Below are positions 25,247 to 37,534 of a DNA stretch of 64,000 bases, piece by piece (position 1 is the first letter of the stretch; every line of letters starts with the position of its first letter). The DNA is taken from contig JAQOTA010000071.1 in assembly GCA_029532415.1 (NCBI GenBank), positions 682,001-746,000 on the forward strand, in the 5' to 3' direction. This DNA is from Marasmius tenuissimus (lineage: Eukaryota; Basidiomycota; Agaricomycetes; Agaricales; Marasmiaceae). A program made the position numbers and the translations under genes. Below the pieces are notes generated by a model. It was not told the origin of the DNA and ran no database searches. It saw only the letters and a program-made list of their open reading frames with translations.

Positions 25247-27561
25247 TCACGAAACATTGATCTTCGGGGGCCAAATTCTTTCGAACTTGACGAATGTATC
25301 AATGGCTTCCCTGAATTCCCGTGTAACGATCTCAGCCACTTTGGGATGCCTGGGAGTGATGATACAGTTGAATGGCTTGGGGCCAGAAGCGATGCCCTGG
25401 CAGGAACAAGTAGAAGAACCTGATGAACATTGGGCTCGGATGAATAGGCACGGGGAAGCGTACCTTTTCGTAGTTATCCAGGTCAGGGGGATATCCTTAC
25501 CGCTGAGGTCCTTCGCGGGGCGGAAGTCGAAGGCCCAGACCAAGTTCATGGCACTGAGCATCTAAGTAAGGGCGGTATGAATACGGGAAATCGGGTCAAA
25601 GGAGTGACAACGGGAGCATCGTACTAGTGAAATATGGGCGAGGTGTATCCCAGGGCAGAGTCTCTAAAAACGGGAGAAGGAGCAGTGAGTCCGGGCGGAG
25701 CGCTGTAGATTCGCGGCGGAACATACCCTTCCAGTGCCGAAAGGAAGGGTGGACCTCCAGCAGCTGTCATCTATGCCAGGTTTTGTGCCAAACTCGGTTT
25801 TGAGGTACCTGTCGGGATAGAAGAGCTCCGGATCCTCGAAGGTGTCTGGGAGGCGGTCGAGAACAGGATCAGCTCACAAGGTGATAGAATGAGGAGCAAT
25901 GCAACTCACCAGGATCGTGGTAGATACCATCTGAAGGCATATTTCAGAGGTGAGTTCAAACCGAGTCAACCCGGATGACTGACACATATTCACGAAGATA
26001 GCGGTCCCTCCGGGTATCACGAAGTCTCGGAACTGTCGACAAATAACCGTATCAGTCCACGTTTAGGGGCAAAGGAGTTGAATATCACTTTTTCGTCGGT
26101 AGTGGTAGCATGTGGAATATGGAGAGGAGCGACAGGGCGGATTCGGTGCGTCTGGAGTAAATTGTTTCAAACTGATATCTTTCACGACACGGCTCGCGAC
26201 AAGGTCCACACCTCTTTAATGAGAGCTTGGATATAAGGGAGCTCGTCAGAATCTTCAAGACCCGGCAACCTTTCCCGCCCCACGACGCGATCTATTTCTT
26301 CCTGCGCTTTGCGCTGTGATTCTGGTGATGCGACCAGGAAAAGAACGAGTGAGTGCAGCAATGATGCGCTCGTTTCTGACCCCCCCTCCAGTAGTGTTCC
26401 GCCAAGGTACCTACCAGACTCTGATCAGTACTATAGAGGGCGCGAAGGTTTGGAACCTGACATTCGGGAACCTACCCGATCATTTCCCTGTCCAGCCGAA
26501 GCTCTTCCTGGCGGGACAAAACCTGCTCCATGTAGGAGCCATTCTCTTCTCCCATCTTCATTCGCTTTTCGGTCTCTGCAACGAGTCCGAAATAGAGGTC
26601 TCGTTGTTTTCTTCGGATTGATCTAGCCAGCTGCTTCCATGTTGCCCACTTCTCAGGGATGTACTTGAGAAAAGGCAGCAGATCAATAGGTGGATGCGCG
26701 CCGGGCTCAAGGATTGAGTTCCAGAGATGATTGGTTTCGTAGAAGGCGATAGCTTCGTGAGACTCGTAGCGTGGGCGCCGTTTCCCGTAAACCACCGACA
26801 TGATCGTGGAGTTGGGGTAACGGCTAAGGTGGTTGAAGAAGTTCTGCGGTCAGGTGTCAGACAACCTCATCAGGGATCAGGCCAGACTAGGTGGACTTGC
26901 ATCCGGGGTTTGTAGAATATCGTATAACGTTTGAATTATTTCAGCTCTCTGTCGGGCGTTTGAGTCTGGAGAACATGATAAATAGCGAAAGACAACACCT
27001 GTATCGGAAGATGATTGGCGACTGCGCTGGGGGTTAGGACAGTGTGAGCGGCCTTTCTGAGAGCTCGCCACTTTTCAGCTTGAGAATTCGTCAGGATTGA
27101 TGAATAATATCGATGTAAATCTCTCACAGAAGCGGCCAAGAGCCACATGTAGTCCATCGGTGATTGTTTCGACGATGTAGGACGGTAGACGGTCAAGTGT
27201 GCTTGCGCTTCGTTTCTGCATGAGCTCTTCGACCGCCTCAATTCCAGTGAGCACAATCGCAGCGCCAGGTCCAAGTTTGAGGGAGTAGATGTCCCCATAC
27301 TGCCGTGCCCATTCGGTCAACCTGTCAAAACACAGATCAAGTTTTCCACACAGTCAGAGACAGTACGATTCGACTTCAAACTCACTTGTAATGGGTATTT
27401 TCGGTTGGAAAGATGTGTAGATTCCCCAGGATGGGGACGGTCGGTGGGCCTGGCGGAAGGTGCAGCTGGCGTTGTCCAATCTTCAGTATCTTGGTAAAGA
27501 GCCAGAATACGGTGACGGTCAGAAGAATGGCTACGGAAATTTGAGGTAGATTTTGTGGCAT
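25247..27561 (-). CDS. cytochrome P450, copy B, frameshifted C-terminus
   Basis: Tandem paralogue of copy A with matching exon layout. Anchor MPQNLPQISVAILLTVTVFW, LPPGPPTVPILGNLHIFP, EKWRALRKAAHTVLTPSA, YPNSTIMSVVYGKRRPR, the shared I- to K-helix tract and a complete heme loop FGTGRRLCPGIHLA are all present. Near the end two one-base losses relative to copy A appear. One is in a C run on the coding strand (five G at 25486-25490 on the plus strand, six at 21821-21826 in A), the other near 25280. With the last intron spliced as in A, the terminal 50 or so residues are out of frame. If that intron (67 nt) is retained, the frame recovers as far as FVKFE and then ends early. It is either a recently damaged gene or a variant with an altered tail. 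The GC-donor intron is conserved at 26844-26900. Confidence 0.75.
26135..26633. repeat. identical tract, member 2 (P450 B)
   Basis: Counterpart of 22453-22951. It covers the I-helix to K-helix exons and their introns. Confidence 0.88.
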
Positions 27562-27618
27562 TAGGGTCCAATGGTGTGATGGGTAGGGAAGTCACCATGA
27601 ATCCTTGAGTCTAGGAGC

Positions 27619-27626
27619 CTTTTATA
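27619..27626 (-). promoter_or_regulatory. TATA box of P450 copy B
   Basis: TATAAAAG on the minus strand, about 58 bases upstream of the ATG, conserved with copy A. Confidence 0.5.
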
Positions 27627-28850
27627 TTAAACATCCCAAAAGTTAGAACCAATCAAACTTCTCTCTCACACCATTGATGAATCAATGCAACGGGAATCAA
27701 TCTGTCCAGATTCGTGGGAGCTGGCGGAAGAGTCGATACGTCTGCCAGGACTCGAAACTCGTACCAAAGCCAACCAAACCACAGAATCGACTCGAAAGTC
27801 GAGCCAAATTGCCACTCGGCCCTCTTATCAATAGCTCTGACTTCCGAGGGAAGTCATAGCGGTGCATTTGACGACTGGGCGGCTTCAGCTCGGGTGACGC
27901 ATGATGAAGTATAAGAGTTTCAGACCCTAGAACGCGAAGAACGCCACCATGACAGGGTGGCGCTTGGCGAACGTTGAAGCTCAGTTTCAACGAGCCAAAA
28001 AGTCGGCAATACCCGGGCCGGTCCGGAACTCGGTCCGATCTCAACACCTGATCCTATGACACGCACAAATCGATTCTCACACTCCTGGACGCGTTTTCCC
28101 CCTTCCCCTGCCAGCTTCACTTCGAGTGCCGTTATTATTGAGAGCTGTATTCAGCATAGGCTATAACACGGTGCGTCGTCATGATCTGATAGGAGAGTGC
28201 GCAGCTGATCCATCTTCTTGTAGTCTACGTCTGGCACTTTTACCTGTACAGCAGGCTAAATCAAGTATACAGTTGCTGATCTTACACCTCCCTCCATGCC
28301 TCAGTCGCGTCGACAAAAACCTGGTATCTGCACCCCAAACTCTCGTTAGAGCATCTCTACTTGACCTCTGTTGGTTCTTCTTTGTAAGCAAGAATTCAGG
28401 ACCCACAACGTTCCCAGTCTGGCACCTTCTCATTCAACTGCACCGACAAACCGATGGTTCCTCTCATGGCTGCCGACATTCGAATAGGCTTGCTCCGTTC
28501 TTTTTAGGGTCACTATCAAGCTCTCAGACGCTATCGTCGCGTCTTTAACAGTGAACCAGACCTCACAGGCACGGCCACCTTGATACTTCAACTCGTCACC
28601 AGTCGAGACGCGCCTAAATAGTACGGTGTTATGCATCTTGTACGAAATCCGTGTCCCGAGAAAGGTTTGGGGTATCCAACAAGGTCGGCCCTATAGCGAA
28701 AAGTTTCGCTGGTTGTTTAAACTCGTCGCGGTCTCGACTCTCCCTTCAAGGTACAGCCTCAGCCTAAATGTCACGACGACCCTCCTGGAGTCGACTCATC
28801 ATACGGCGAAACCAAAAATTTACGTTTTTCTGCAAGGTGGGTAATTGATT
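27627..28850. repeat. upstream arm of P450 copy B
   Basis: Collinear, diverged duplicate of 23937-25210 (see that entry). No gene supported. Confidence 0.6.
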
Positions 28851-29695
28851 TCCAAACAGTATTTTGGATAACGTTTAACTGACGCACTCCGTTCTGGAAG
28901 CGACTATGGAGGAGCGAAGACCCATATTGACTGGTACCGGAAGGGCAAGGCGATTGTCTCGAAGTTTATGAGGGGATACAAAAAGAGATTTATGAGTGTA
29001 GAGCTTTCCTCGGGCGTCCCAATTGAGACTAAGACCTTGTAAGCCGGTCGATAGCGGTGAGTATTTTCCTGTCGTCATTTTAATGACTTCAGTCTGATAA
29101 CGAAACGCAAGTTATCTAGTTTCCCCACTTCTCGCAGCGGCTCACCAGCCTATATGTAGTCAGTAATTCGCTTTGTTCCACATATCGAGGTCCGCCCTTC
29201 CCCCAGTCGTTCGAATTAAATTCCCTAGCGCCACCACCAGTTTGTCCTTCGTCCGCAATGCACCCCCGCGATCATAGGCGAAGTTATCTGTACATCCTGT
29301 GCTACGATGGCGCCTATCGCTGTAAAGCTGCTTCCGTGCTCGCGTACGACGCTTCGCAGTTGATATTGAGACTGCAAATGTTAATTTTTGCTCGAGGTCT
29401 CCGTACATCAGTACTGGACTGACGTTTCAAACTTTATACGTACTATTGCATCCATAAAATTGATTCACCTCTCGACTCACGACACGCAAGATCTCAATGA
29501 AGCAAGAATGAAGGCAGAAAAAACACATAATTTGCTTTGTTTACCCTACTTATACATACCTGTAAGTACACCAAAGAAAAGATACATACTCTTTCTAGCT
29601 TTACCGCTTCCCCTCCCCCGACCAGTGCTCTACTCTAGATGATACATATTTATGGGTTTCGTGAGTTTATAGTCTACAACAGCGACCATCCATCC
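28851..29695. other. intergenic region, nothing recognised
   Basis: Short frames only. It is the 3' side of the minus-strand gene that follows. No repeat or RNA gene seen. Confidence 0.4.
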
Positions 29696-30637
29696 TCAGT
29701 AAGCTGCCTTCGCCTCGGCCTTGATCAACGGGTTCTTGCTAGCGCAAGGACAACCTTCGTCTTTCCCGAGATCAACTTCGGCAGTGACATCAGCGCCCTT
29801 CGAGTCCTTCGAGCCCTTCTTGTCATCGCCGTTGACGTTGACATCGACGCCAACAGTGTCCTTCTTACCGCCGTCAGAGCCCTTGTCGTTGCCGGGAAGG
29901 TTACCCTTGCCGGGCAGGTCGACTCCAACATTGGTGTCCTTCCCATCCTTCTTCCCGTCCTTGCCGTCCTTTCCAGGGATGCCCACCTCGAGCCCGCCCT
30001 TGTCCTTGCCGTCTTTGCCCTTGTCATCCTTGCCGTCCTTTCCCTTGCCGTCCTTGTCCTTCCCTCCGTTGCCAAGGTCGACGGTGCCAGAGATGACTGG
30101 GACGACAATCTTCGGCAGGTCCTTGCCCATTCCCAGGATCAACCCCTCGTCCTGGTCCGCCGAAGATTTGACCGGTTCCAACCAGCAGCTCTTCCATACT
30201 TGGCTGACCATGTCGCTGGGGCAATCCTTGATCTTGGGGCAGTACTTCTCGGCGTGTTCCTGACAGACAAAAAAGTGGATTAGAAAATCGTCAAAAAATG
30301 AGCGAAAGTCGATGCCTAACCTTATCTGCGGGCGTCTCTTTCGCAGCACACTTGCGAGTCTGTTCTTCTGAGCAACCTTCGGGGTATTTCTTGGAGTCGA
30401 GCAGCCTGTCGGCGACACCGAGGATAGTCATGACAGTAGTTTCAGTGGCCTTCACGACACAGGGATCGGACTGCGGCAACGAGCAGGCGCATACAGTCAG
30501 CAACGTCGTCAAGAACGATGAGAAAGGCTAGAACGTACCTCTACGACAGCGGTAGCGTCCTTGAAAGGAGCAGCGAGGACGTTGCTGGCGGCACCGACGA
30601 GGAGAACGATGGAGATCGACTTGTTGATGGAAGGCAT
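29696..30637 (-). CDS. secreted Cys-containing protein with Lys/Asp/Gly repeats
   Basis: Predicted secreted protein of about 250 residues with no family I recognise. Exon 1 (30637-30539) encodes a signal peptide, MPSINKSISIVLLVGAASNV, with a probable cut after VLAA. The next two exons form a small cysteine-bearing domain: SDPCVVKATETTVM, YPEGCSEEQTRKCAAKETPADK, then HAEKYCPKIKDCPSDMVSQV and KSCWLEP. The C-terminal half is low complexity, built on KDGK/KGKDGKD units (about residues 140-190). It then becomes DLPGKGNLPGNDKGSDGGKKD and ends KDEGCPCASKNPLIKAEAKAAY. Six or more cysteines suggest disulfides. The alternating Lys/Asp repeat makes a charged, collagen-like but non-triplet tail. Role could be wall-associated or effector-like. 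That is speculation. Confidence 0.75.
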
Positions 30638-30753
30638 GGTTGATGGTAGTGATAGTAAAAGAGTGTGGGTTATGAAAGAGTAGTGTGAGAGATAGAGATG
30701 AGACGAGAGTTCCTGGGGAAGGATGGGGAATAAATCTGGGGAAAACGGCCAGG

Positions 30754-30761
30754 TATTTATA
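30754..30761 (-). promoter_or_regulatory. TATA box of the repeat-rich secreted protein gene
   Basis: TATAAATA on the minus strand about 115 bases upstream of the ATG at 30637. Confidence 0.45.
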
Positions 30762-30941
30762 CTTCTGGAGGTGGTCTGTGCGTCGACTTTTTCTCTTGCC
30801 CAAAACGAGTAATCCCAGCTCGCCAGCTTCATCATGACGTCGATAGCGCACGGACGTTGATCACGTTTTTTCGAGGTGCACGTCCAACGCTTCCAGTACG
30901 CAGAGCGCAGGATATTCCTTCAGATGTCGGCGACATCCATG

Positions 30942-30985
30942 GCGCGCTTGGGCAGACGCGTCCAGACGCGTCATAGCGCGCTTGG
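30942..30985. promoter_or_regulatory. GC-rich repeated block with two ACGCGT sites
   Basis: GCGCGCTTGG occurs at 30942-30951 and again at 30976-30985. Between them lie two ACGCGT sites (30956-30961, 30966-30971) within a short direct repeat CAGACGCGTC. ACGCGT is the MCB element bound by the MBF cell-cycle factor in yeasts. Function here is not shown. Confidence 0.4.
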
Positions 30986-31075
30986 AAGCCACGAGGCGTC
31001 GACGGTACGCCACCATTACCCGTTTTGTCGACGAACACATGGCATTTGATCATACTATAATACAGTACATTCCAA

Positions 31076-34000
31076 TCAGCCTCGTTCTATATCTCTCAGT
31101 GTAATCCCGCTCTCCTCACAGAGGCTACGGAAAATACTCGACTCTCGACTGAACAATGCAGTTGGCGTATCGAATTCCTATTCAAGGGAAGGTCTCTTCT
31201 GTTCAGCATCGCGTTCACTGGGCATTGGGCGCCGTACTCACCGCTAGAGATCCGAGATCCATAACAAGGATTTTATCGTACGAGATTATGGTTCTCAGGC
31301 GGTCTTGGAAGGTCTTCATTATTACTCGTTCGGTGGCAGGATATAACTTATACTCACGAGCAATGCACAACAACGTGCGGTCTTGGAATTGGGTGTGGAT
31401 GGTTTCCTGAATCTTTCTATCTGTCTCCATATCGACTGAAGCACTGACAAAATTGATTATTGGCGCGATATACAAAAGGAACAGATGTGAGTACTCACGT
31501 CGCTTCATCCAAAATAACGACTTTAGACTCTCTCACCAACGCCCTGGCAAGGCTAAGTAAGGATCGTTGTCCAACACTAAGATTAGCCCCATCGGCTTCA
31601 ATGGTGCTATCCAAAGTAAGTCTAGCACTGGGAGATCTTTCATTCATGTCCGTGGAGGAGCTCGTAGGAGAAAGCTCGACTTCGTCGTGAACCAAAAAGG
31701 ATCTTCTGAGGGCGTCCCACAACCGCGCATCGTCGTATTGGGAAAAAGGATCAAGCGTCGTCCTCACGGTGCCTGCCAAAGTTTTATTTTTGAGCTGTAT
31801 CACTTGTAGCGAGATCCGACTCACCACTGAAAAGTGTAGGCTAGGAGATCACAATGCGTCAGCTCGTAGCTACATCCTCCAAAGGACTACTTACATCTTG
31901 CGGAATGATTGCCAGCTTCGTGCGCAAATCCCTGAGTCCGATGGTCGATATATCGACCCTGCAACGGCCGCCGGCGTCAGAAGTTTAACTTGCATATATA
32001 GGTAGGGTTCTCACCCATCAATGCTTATACTCCCTTCGAACTCGACCATACGCAAAAGGGTCAAAACGAGCGAAGATTTCCCAGCACCTAGAGTCAATGA
32101 ATCAACGTAATTCGTCGAATAAAGGTACTTTCTCCTTACCCGTCCGACCGACAATCCCTATTTTCTCCCCTCCGCGTATAGTAACCGAAACATCGTTTAG
32201 AACGCGAGGAAGATCGGGTCGGTATCTTAGCCCCACTCTTTCCAAAACGATTGCGCCCCGAGATGGCCAATCTGGGGTGGGCTGGGTCTCAGGGATATGA
32301 TGAGGCGGCTCCTGCTCGACATGCTCCCCATTGCTATAATGAGTCACTGGAGTGACAATTAACACTTCGTTCCGCTAAGTGACTGAACGACCAACCGCGT
32401 TCGACCGAATTCATGTAATTCTACAGTGGAAGTCGATGAGAACGATCGCGAAAGCCGACAGGTCCGGAAACTTGCCTCTACTTCCGCGGATTGGCGAGTC
32501 ACAATAGCACACAACTGCGTTATGGTACCTGGATATCAACGGAATGGAATGGATCGGCTCCCCGAAATGCAAGCCACGGTTCACTTACTGCAATAAGATA
32601 GAACCAGTCCCACTTGAGCAGGACTGATGCCCTCGACTCCAACTACAGCAAAGGTAGCCACCTCATAATGAAGCACGTTAGGGTTGACGTGATTTTGAAG
32701 AAATATCGCGCCTACACAAAACACTAGGACGGCCCCCAGAGCGTCTAGCCGTATGGCTAACCAACTACAAACATGATCAGTTTCAAGAAGATACAAACAT
32801 CGTTGAAGATTACCGTTGATTTGCCACCGTCAACAACAACGCTCTATTCTGCAAGTCGATATACTGCGCGTTTTCTCGTTTGAACCTTGGTACCTCCAAG
32901 TAACTGCGTATCGTCGGAAGACCTATGCAAGCGCAAGGCCTCAATACCCCGAGGATTCTAGTCAAGGGTGACACAACTCACCGTTCATCGACTCTGCGAA
33001 ATGTGCATAGAGAAGAGATCTCAACAATGCATCCAAGCGCTTGACCTCCCGAGAGCTTGCTCGATAGAAGCTGGCAAAGTAGTTGTAGAATAGGGCGATG
33101 AACACAGCTGCAATGACTGTAATGGGGTTGAACATCGACCTCGTCAGGAGAAGGATTCGACCGACGCACTGATATAGAATTCAAACACCGTGATGATGAT
33201 TATGGCCCCAAGGACGTTCGCTACGGTTATTACGACTGTCAATGAAAGGTGAATACCAGGCCATAGTTGATTGATGTGAACGTTCTTACACATCTTGAGG
33301 GAAGCTTGGGTTGACACACGGTCAGACGACGGACTTGAAACGTTCAGAGGGTGGAAGGTAACATACTGGGTAGTGCATTATCGATGTCTGAAAGATATCA
33401 ATACCAGTGAGTGAGGGAGGGAAGAGTAACTGACTGTCGATATCTTTCCCAAATACGCTCTGAATCCGACCTTTCGGCTGAACATGTCCATCAGAGACCG
33501 AAAGAAATCGAGAGGGCGTGCGTCAACGGACCGTAGTATCGAAGAACAACATTCGCGCGTAGAGTATGTGAGTGACAGAGTCTCTATGCAGGTTTTTCGA
33601 CACGAAAGTCGAGAGCACATCGGTCCCAAATCCACTGCATCGGATGAGGAGAATACACACGGATGGGTACGGTAGGAACTCACAGGGCGAAGGTTCCTGC
33701 GGCTTGGGCCAAGCCTAGTCCAGCGTAAAGAACTTGATAGAACCAGGGCGGTCGATGAAAGGTGCTGGAGTGGGGATCACAAAAGCTCAGCTAAGGTAGG
33801 CCTGGATCTAGTACTCGCTTACTCGGCTTGCCACCAGATCAGACTGTACGTGCTGACGATTTGACTCCCTTGCATCAATAACGCACTCACAACGAGAAGC
33901 GGAACTGTAATGTACGCTCTGCCGGCCTTCAGATAAGTTCGGTAGACTGGTTTGAGGGACGTCTGAGCGATTATCATAAATAAAAAAGTAGTCTCTTACC

Positions 34001-37000
34001 TTTCCACCCAACCTTGCCTATCTTCCTGTTCTCTTGTCGAATGAGCTTCCCGTCCGACTTTGTGCCACTCGATTCTGATAACTCCGTCTCCTTCTCCTTC
34101 ACGTTTTCAGTGGCAACTGGTGTAGCCCCATGTACCTTCAAGTCAGATTCCTCCTGCTCTTTCCTACCTCCGAATTCCTTGTCGAGTCTTTGGAACGCTT
34201 CATCTGTCGAGATCAAGTCTTGATAAGATCCATGTCCCTCTATCCTCCCGTCCGACATCGTGTATATGTGATCGCAGTATGACAGGAAGTGACGTGCATG
34301 GGTGACGAGTACGACCGTTTTTTTGGCCGCTACCAACGGAAGAATCGCGTTGTGAAAAAGCGACTTTCCGACATGTGCATCAACTGTTGTAAGTGTTCGC
34401 TGTGAGATGAACGTATCACGCTTCGAAAACGCGCTTACCTGCCGACAATGGATCGTCCAGTAGAAGAACGTCTGCATTGCGGTACAGCGCTCGAGCGACA
34501 TTCACCTTTCACATACGCAAGTAATTGCCTCAGATACGTTTCGTTTCAGAAATTCGAATCCAACCTACTCTTTGCTTCTGTCCTCCGCTTAAGTTTATAC
34601 CTTTCTCACCGATCTAAATTTCGCCATCAGCTCAGTAAGACACTGTTCACAGCTTATCACATTACCTCCGTTAGATCAGCCGCAGGGAGGGCCTGGAGGT
34701 CCGGCATCAAACATGATACTTCGAGAACCTTCCAATAGCGTTCTTCGTCAAAGGGTTGGCCGAACAGCACGTTTTCTCTCTGTACAAGCGGTTAGGAGGT
34801 GTCCTGAAAGATCCCGCACGGAAAACTCACCAAGGTAGCGTTTTGTATCCACGCTGTCTGAGCGCAATAGGCGACGTGTCCGCCGAAGCTGATCTCTCCG
34901 GAGATCTTTCTCATCTCACCCAGCAACCCTTGCAATAGACTTGACTACTATCAGGTCAGCTTATGGTGTCTTAGATGAGGGATAGCACATTTACCTTTCC
35001 ACTCCCTACCCGGCCCACGATGGCGACAAGGGTGCCGCGCTGGATGCGTAAGTCTATTTTTTGCACCTGGAACGGCTTCTCAGGGGTAGCGGTTCCACTA
35101 CAATAGCTCGCGTCGTCTTTTGCGAGATCAACGGGTGCCAGGGGTTGTTCCCATTCGAACGTCGCGTCTGTGACTTGTAACGCGAGCCCCTGGTTCTCGT
35201 CGGTGCGAAAAGGCACCTCACTTAGGACCTGCGCGTTGAAAAGCTTTTCCAGTCGATCTAGAGCGTTGCGGGCATCCGTGGTCACCGATATTGCCCTGGG
35301 GAAGAATAGCAGGGGCTGGCGCAGAAGCTAAGGGTGAAAGCGACCATTTATTTGTCTTGCCTCGGTCAAGTAGAAGAGTTAAAAGATGGCGTACCTGGAA
35401 AAGGCTGAAAGACGAGAAGATGATCGCGGGATCGAAATCGTTGGTTACATTGTTGTAGATTACAAAAGCCAGTGACGCCGCCAGTACAGGGATCGAATAG
35501 GCCAAGGCAGTACTGAAGAGAGAAATCGTCGTCAGTTGCGTTGGTTAATCTTGCCAACGGGTGAGAGAATTGACTTCGCGGAATGCATGTGATTCATTTT
35601 CCGAACGCCATCGATTTCGCTACTTCTGGTGTCATTGAGACCTGAGATCGATCAGTGGCTAGCTGCTGCTGAATGACTGTGACTTACGTTTCAAGAATGG
35701 TTCTTCGTACGAAAAATACTTGACAATGCGTATGGCATCTGGAGTATTTTAACTCAGATGAATTGATCCTTCCTGGCCTTGCGCTGCGGTATGAGGGCTT
35801 ACCTAGTGCCTCAGCGAGGAGTGCGGCACGCACGTCCGTGAACTTCACAGACTTCTTCCGTAGTCGCATACGATGTACCATCACCCGTTCCTGTAAAGGA
35901 GCAACTAGCAGAAACAGAGCAAAGCCTCCCAAGGCGGAGGGCCCAAGCTAAGCACCAACGATCAGGAAGGAAAGGAAAAATGATGGTCGGGACGACTTAC
36001 TTGCACCAATAAAATGATCAAGCAAATTATCACTTGAAGCGGGGCAGTCCAACCTAGCCACAACGTTCAGTCGATCATACGACAAATTTGTGTTTCTCTT
36101 ACCAGCGTGCTGGTGGGCAGGAGTATTAGTTGAGAGGATAACTATCCGTTAATACGACCACTCACAAACCATTGCGCAGCCATGTCGATCCTGCTGCACT
36201 AAGGCGAAATGAACAAAGGAGCAAGCGGAGCAAGAGAGCAACTCACATCAGCCGAAACATGATTCAAGAGTTTGGAGTTCGTGAAATTGATTCTTTCTTT
36301 CCCAGACAGAATCACTCCCCGCTTGTATATAGAGTTAGTAAGCGCGGCCCTTGCCAGGACACCCGTGGTCATAGACCTCCAGAAGAACTGGGAACAATGT
36401 TGTGTGAACTATATCGGAACGAACAGGGCGGTGAGAACAAGATACCTGGTGTTGTGTGACGCTTGCCACGACGATGAGACATAGCATGCCAATTGCCATT
36501 CCAATTCCAGGGCCTATACTGGGTAAGGAAGTACCACCCTCCCTCGCTGAGGCTCGAGATTTTGCGAAATTTATGATTGTCTGATGAACAAAGTAAGATT
36601 TAGTTATTGCTTCGAAAGACATATTGATTGGCTCACCTTGACTAAAATCGGAACCATTAACTGAGTGGTGTCCCCAAAGACCTATTCCAGAAGTTGAACA
36701 GAAAAAGACCGGCACAGGCGTAACCTTGATACCTTGAACGCTCCAGAAATCCAGAACATATGACCAAAGACATCGTTGAGAGACCAAGCAAGGCTGGGAG
36801 ACTTTCGACCTCCTACGTCGCGCCAGTGCTTCTCGAGCGAGACGTAGTTCCGATGATAACTTCCAGACGATACTATGGCCTTCATTGACCAGGACAGACG
36901 TAGCAGTCTGCCCGGCTTTATCATCCCGGCTTCCAGTTTGGCATTCCATTCAGTCGCTAGGGCAAGCCTATGATTCCAGGCGTTATCCAATAGGTCGGAT

Positions 37001-37534
37001 AATAGACCAGATTCCTGCGTGCTGTGCACCCTCCACAAATCCGAAGCTTGAATTGTCCTCTGGTAGCCAACATTCTACAAAACAATGTTAGGAGAGTCAA
37101 ACAGGACAGGTGTTATCTGACCATTAGAGGTGTAAGCCATGTGTATGTTAGTTTCGAGAGAAACGACGCATTGACATAGGGAATAACCTATAGAGATATT
37201 CCGAATTACAATGGTCGGTCCTTGCAAGTGGACAAGAAAGAACTGACCGGTGCATTTTCAAGGTCCTGACGTGGAGGGGAACAGGTTGGGGGTATCCTAG
37301 AGACGTATTATGAACCAGACGGCGCCAAGCAGGGCAAGCCATGGCCCACCATAATTGCCACCATTTTTCTCGAACGCGGATGTATCCCTGCACAGTCTCA
37401 GGCTGAACCTTCAAGAACGCCCTAGACAGCGTAGTGTCTTCGTTCCCTTGATTCTGAGAAACGTCTTTCTCTGACATGAGAGCAGGGTATGGTAGAGGGT
37501 GTATGGCGCTGCGAGCGTTTTTAACAACCTGCAA
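31076..37534 (-). CDS. ABC transporter, ABCC (MRP/Yor1-like) full transporter
   Basis: ATP-driven exporter of organic anions, conjugates or drugs with the TMD1-NBD1-TMD2-NBD2 order. TMD1 shows GGFALFLLVAPLQERVMVHR, EALDAIRIVKYFSYEEPFLK and IPVLAASLAFVIYNN. NBD1 has Walker A IVGRVGSGKSSLLQGLLGE, signature LSGGQKQRVNVARALY and Walker B VLLLDDPLSAVD, followed by a charged linker. TMD2 includes FFDTTPKGRIQSVFGKDID. NBD2 has GIVGRTGAGKSSLV, the Yor1-type signature LSVGQRSLLSLARALV, Walker B KVVILDEATASVDMETD and the switch region LLCIAHRLRTIISYDKILV. It ends EESGITLRDIERG. More than 15 short introns were seen. Start 37534 is the longest Met; MSEKDVSQNQ at 37477 is an alternative. It is divergent from the siderophore-synthetase gene. 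Substrate unknown. Confidence 0.87.

Noticed and set aside
27133..27170. Apparent loss of an intron donor in P450 B relative to A
   Set aside because: On re-reading, both copies use the GTGAGA donor slightly downstream, so the exon is intact in each.
29721..30263. 180-codon plus-strand frame antisense to the repeat-rich secreted protein
   Set aside because: Open only because the KDGK repeat is low complexity; the minus strand has signal peptide, cysteines and clean introns.
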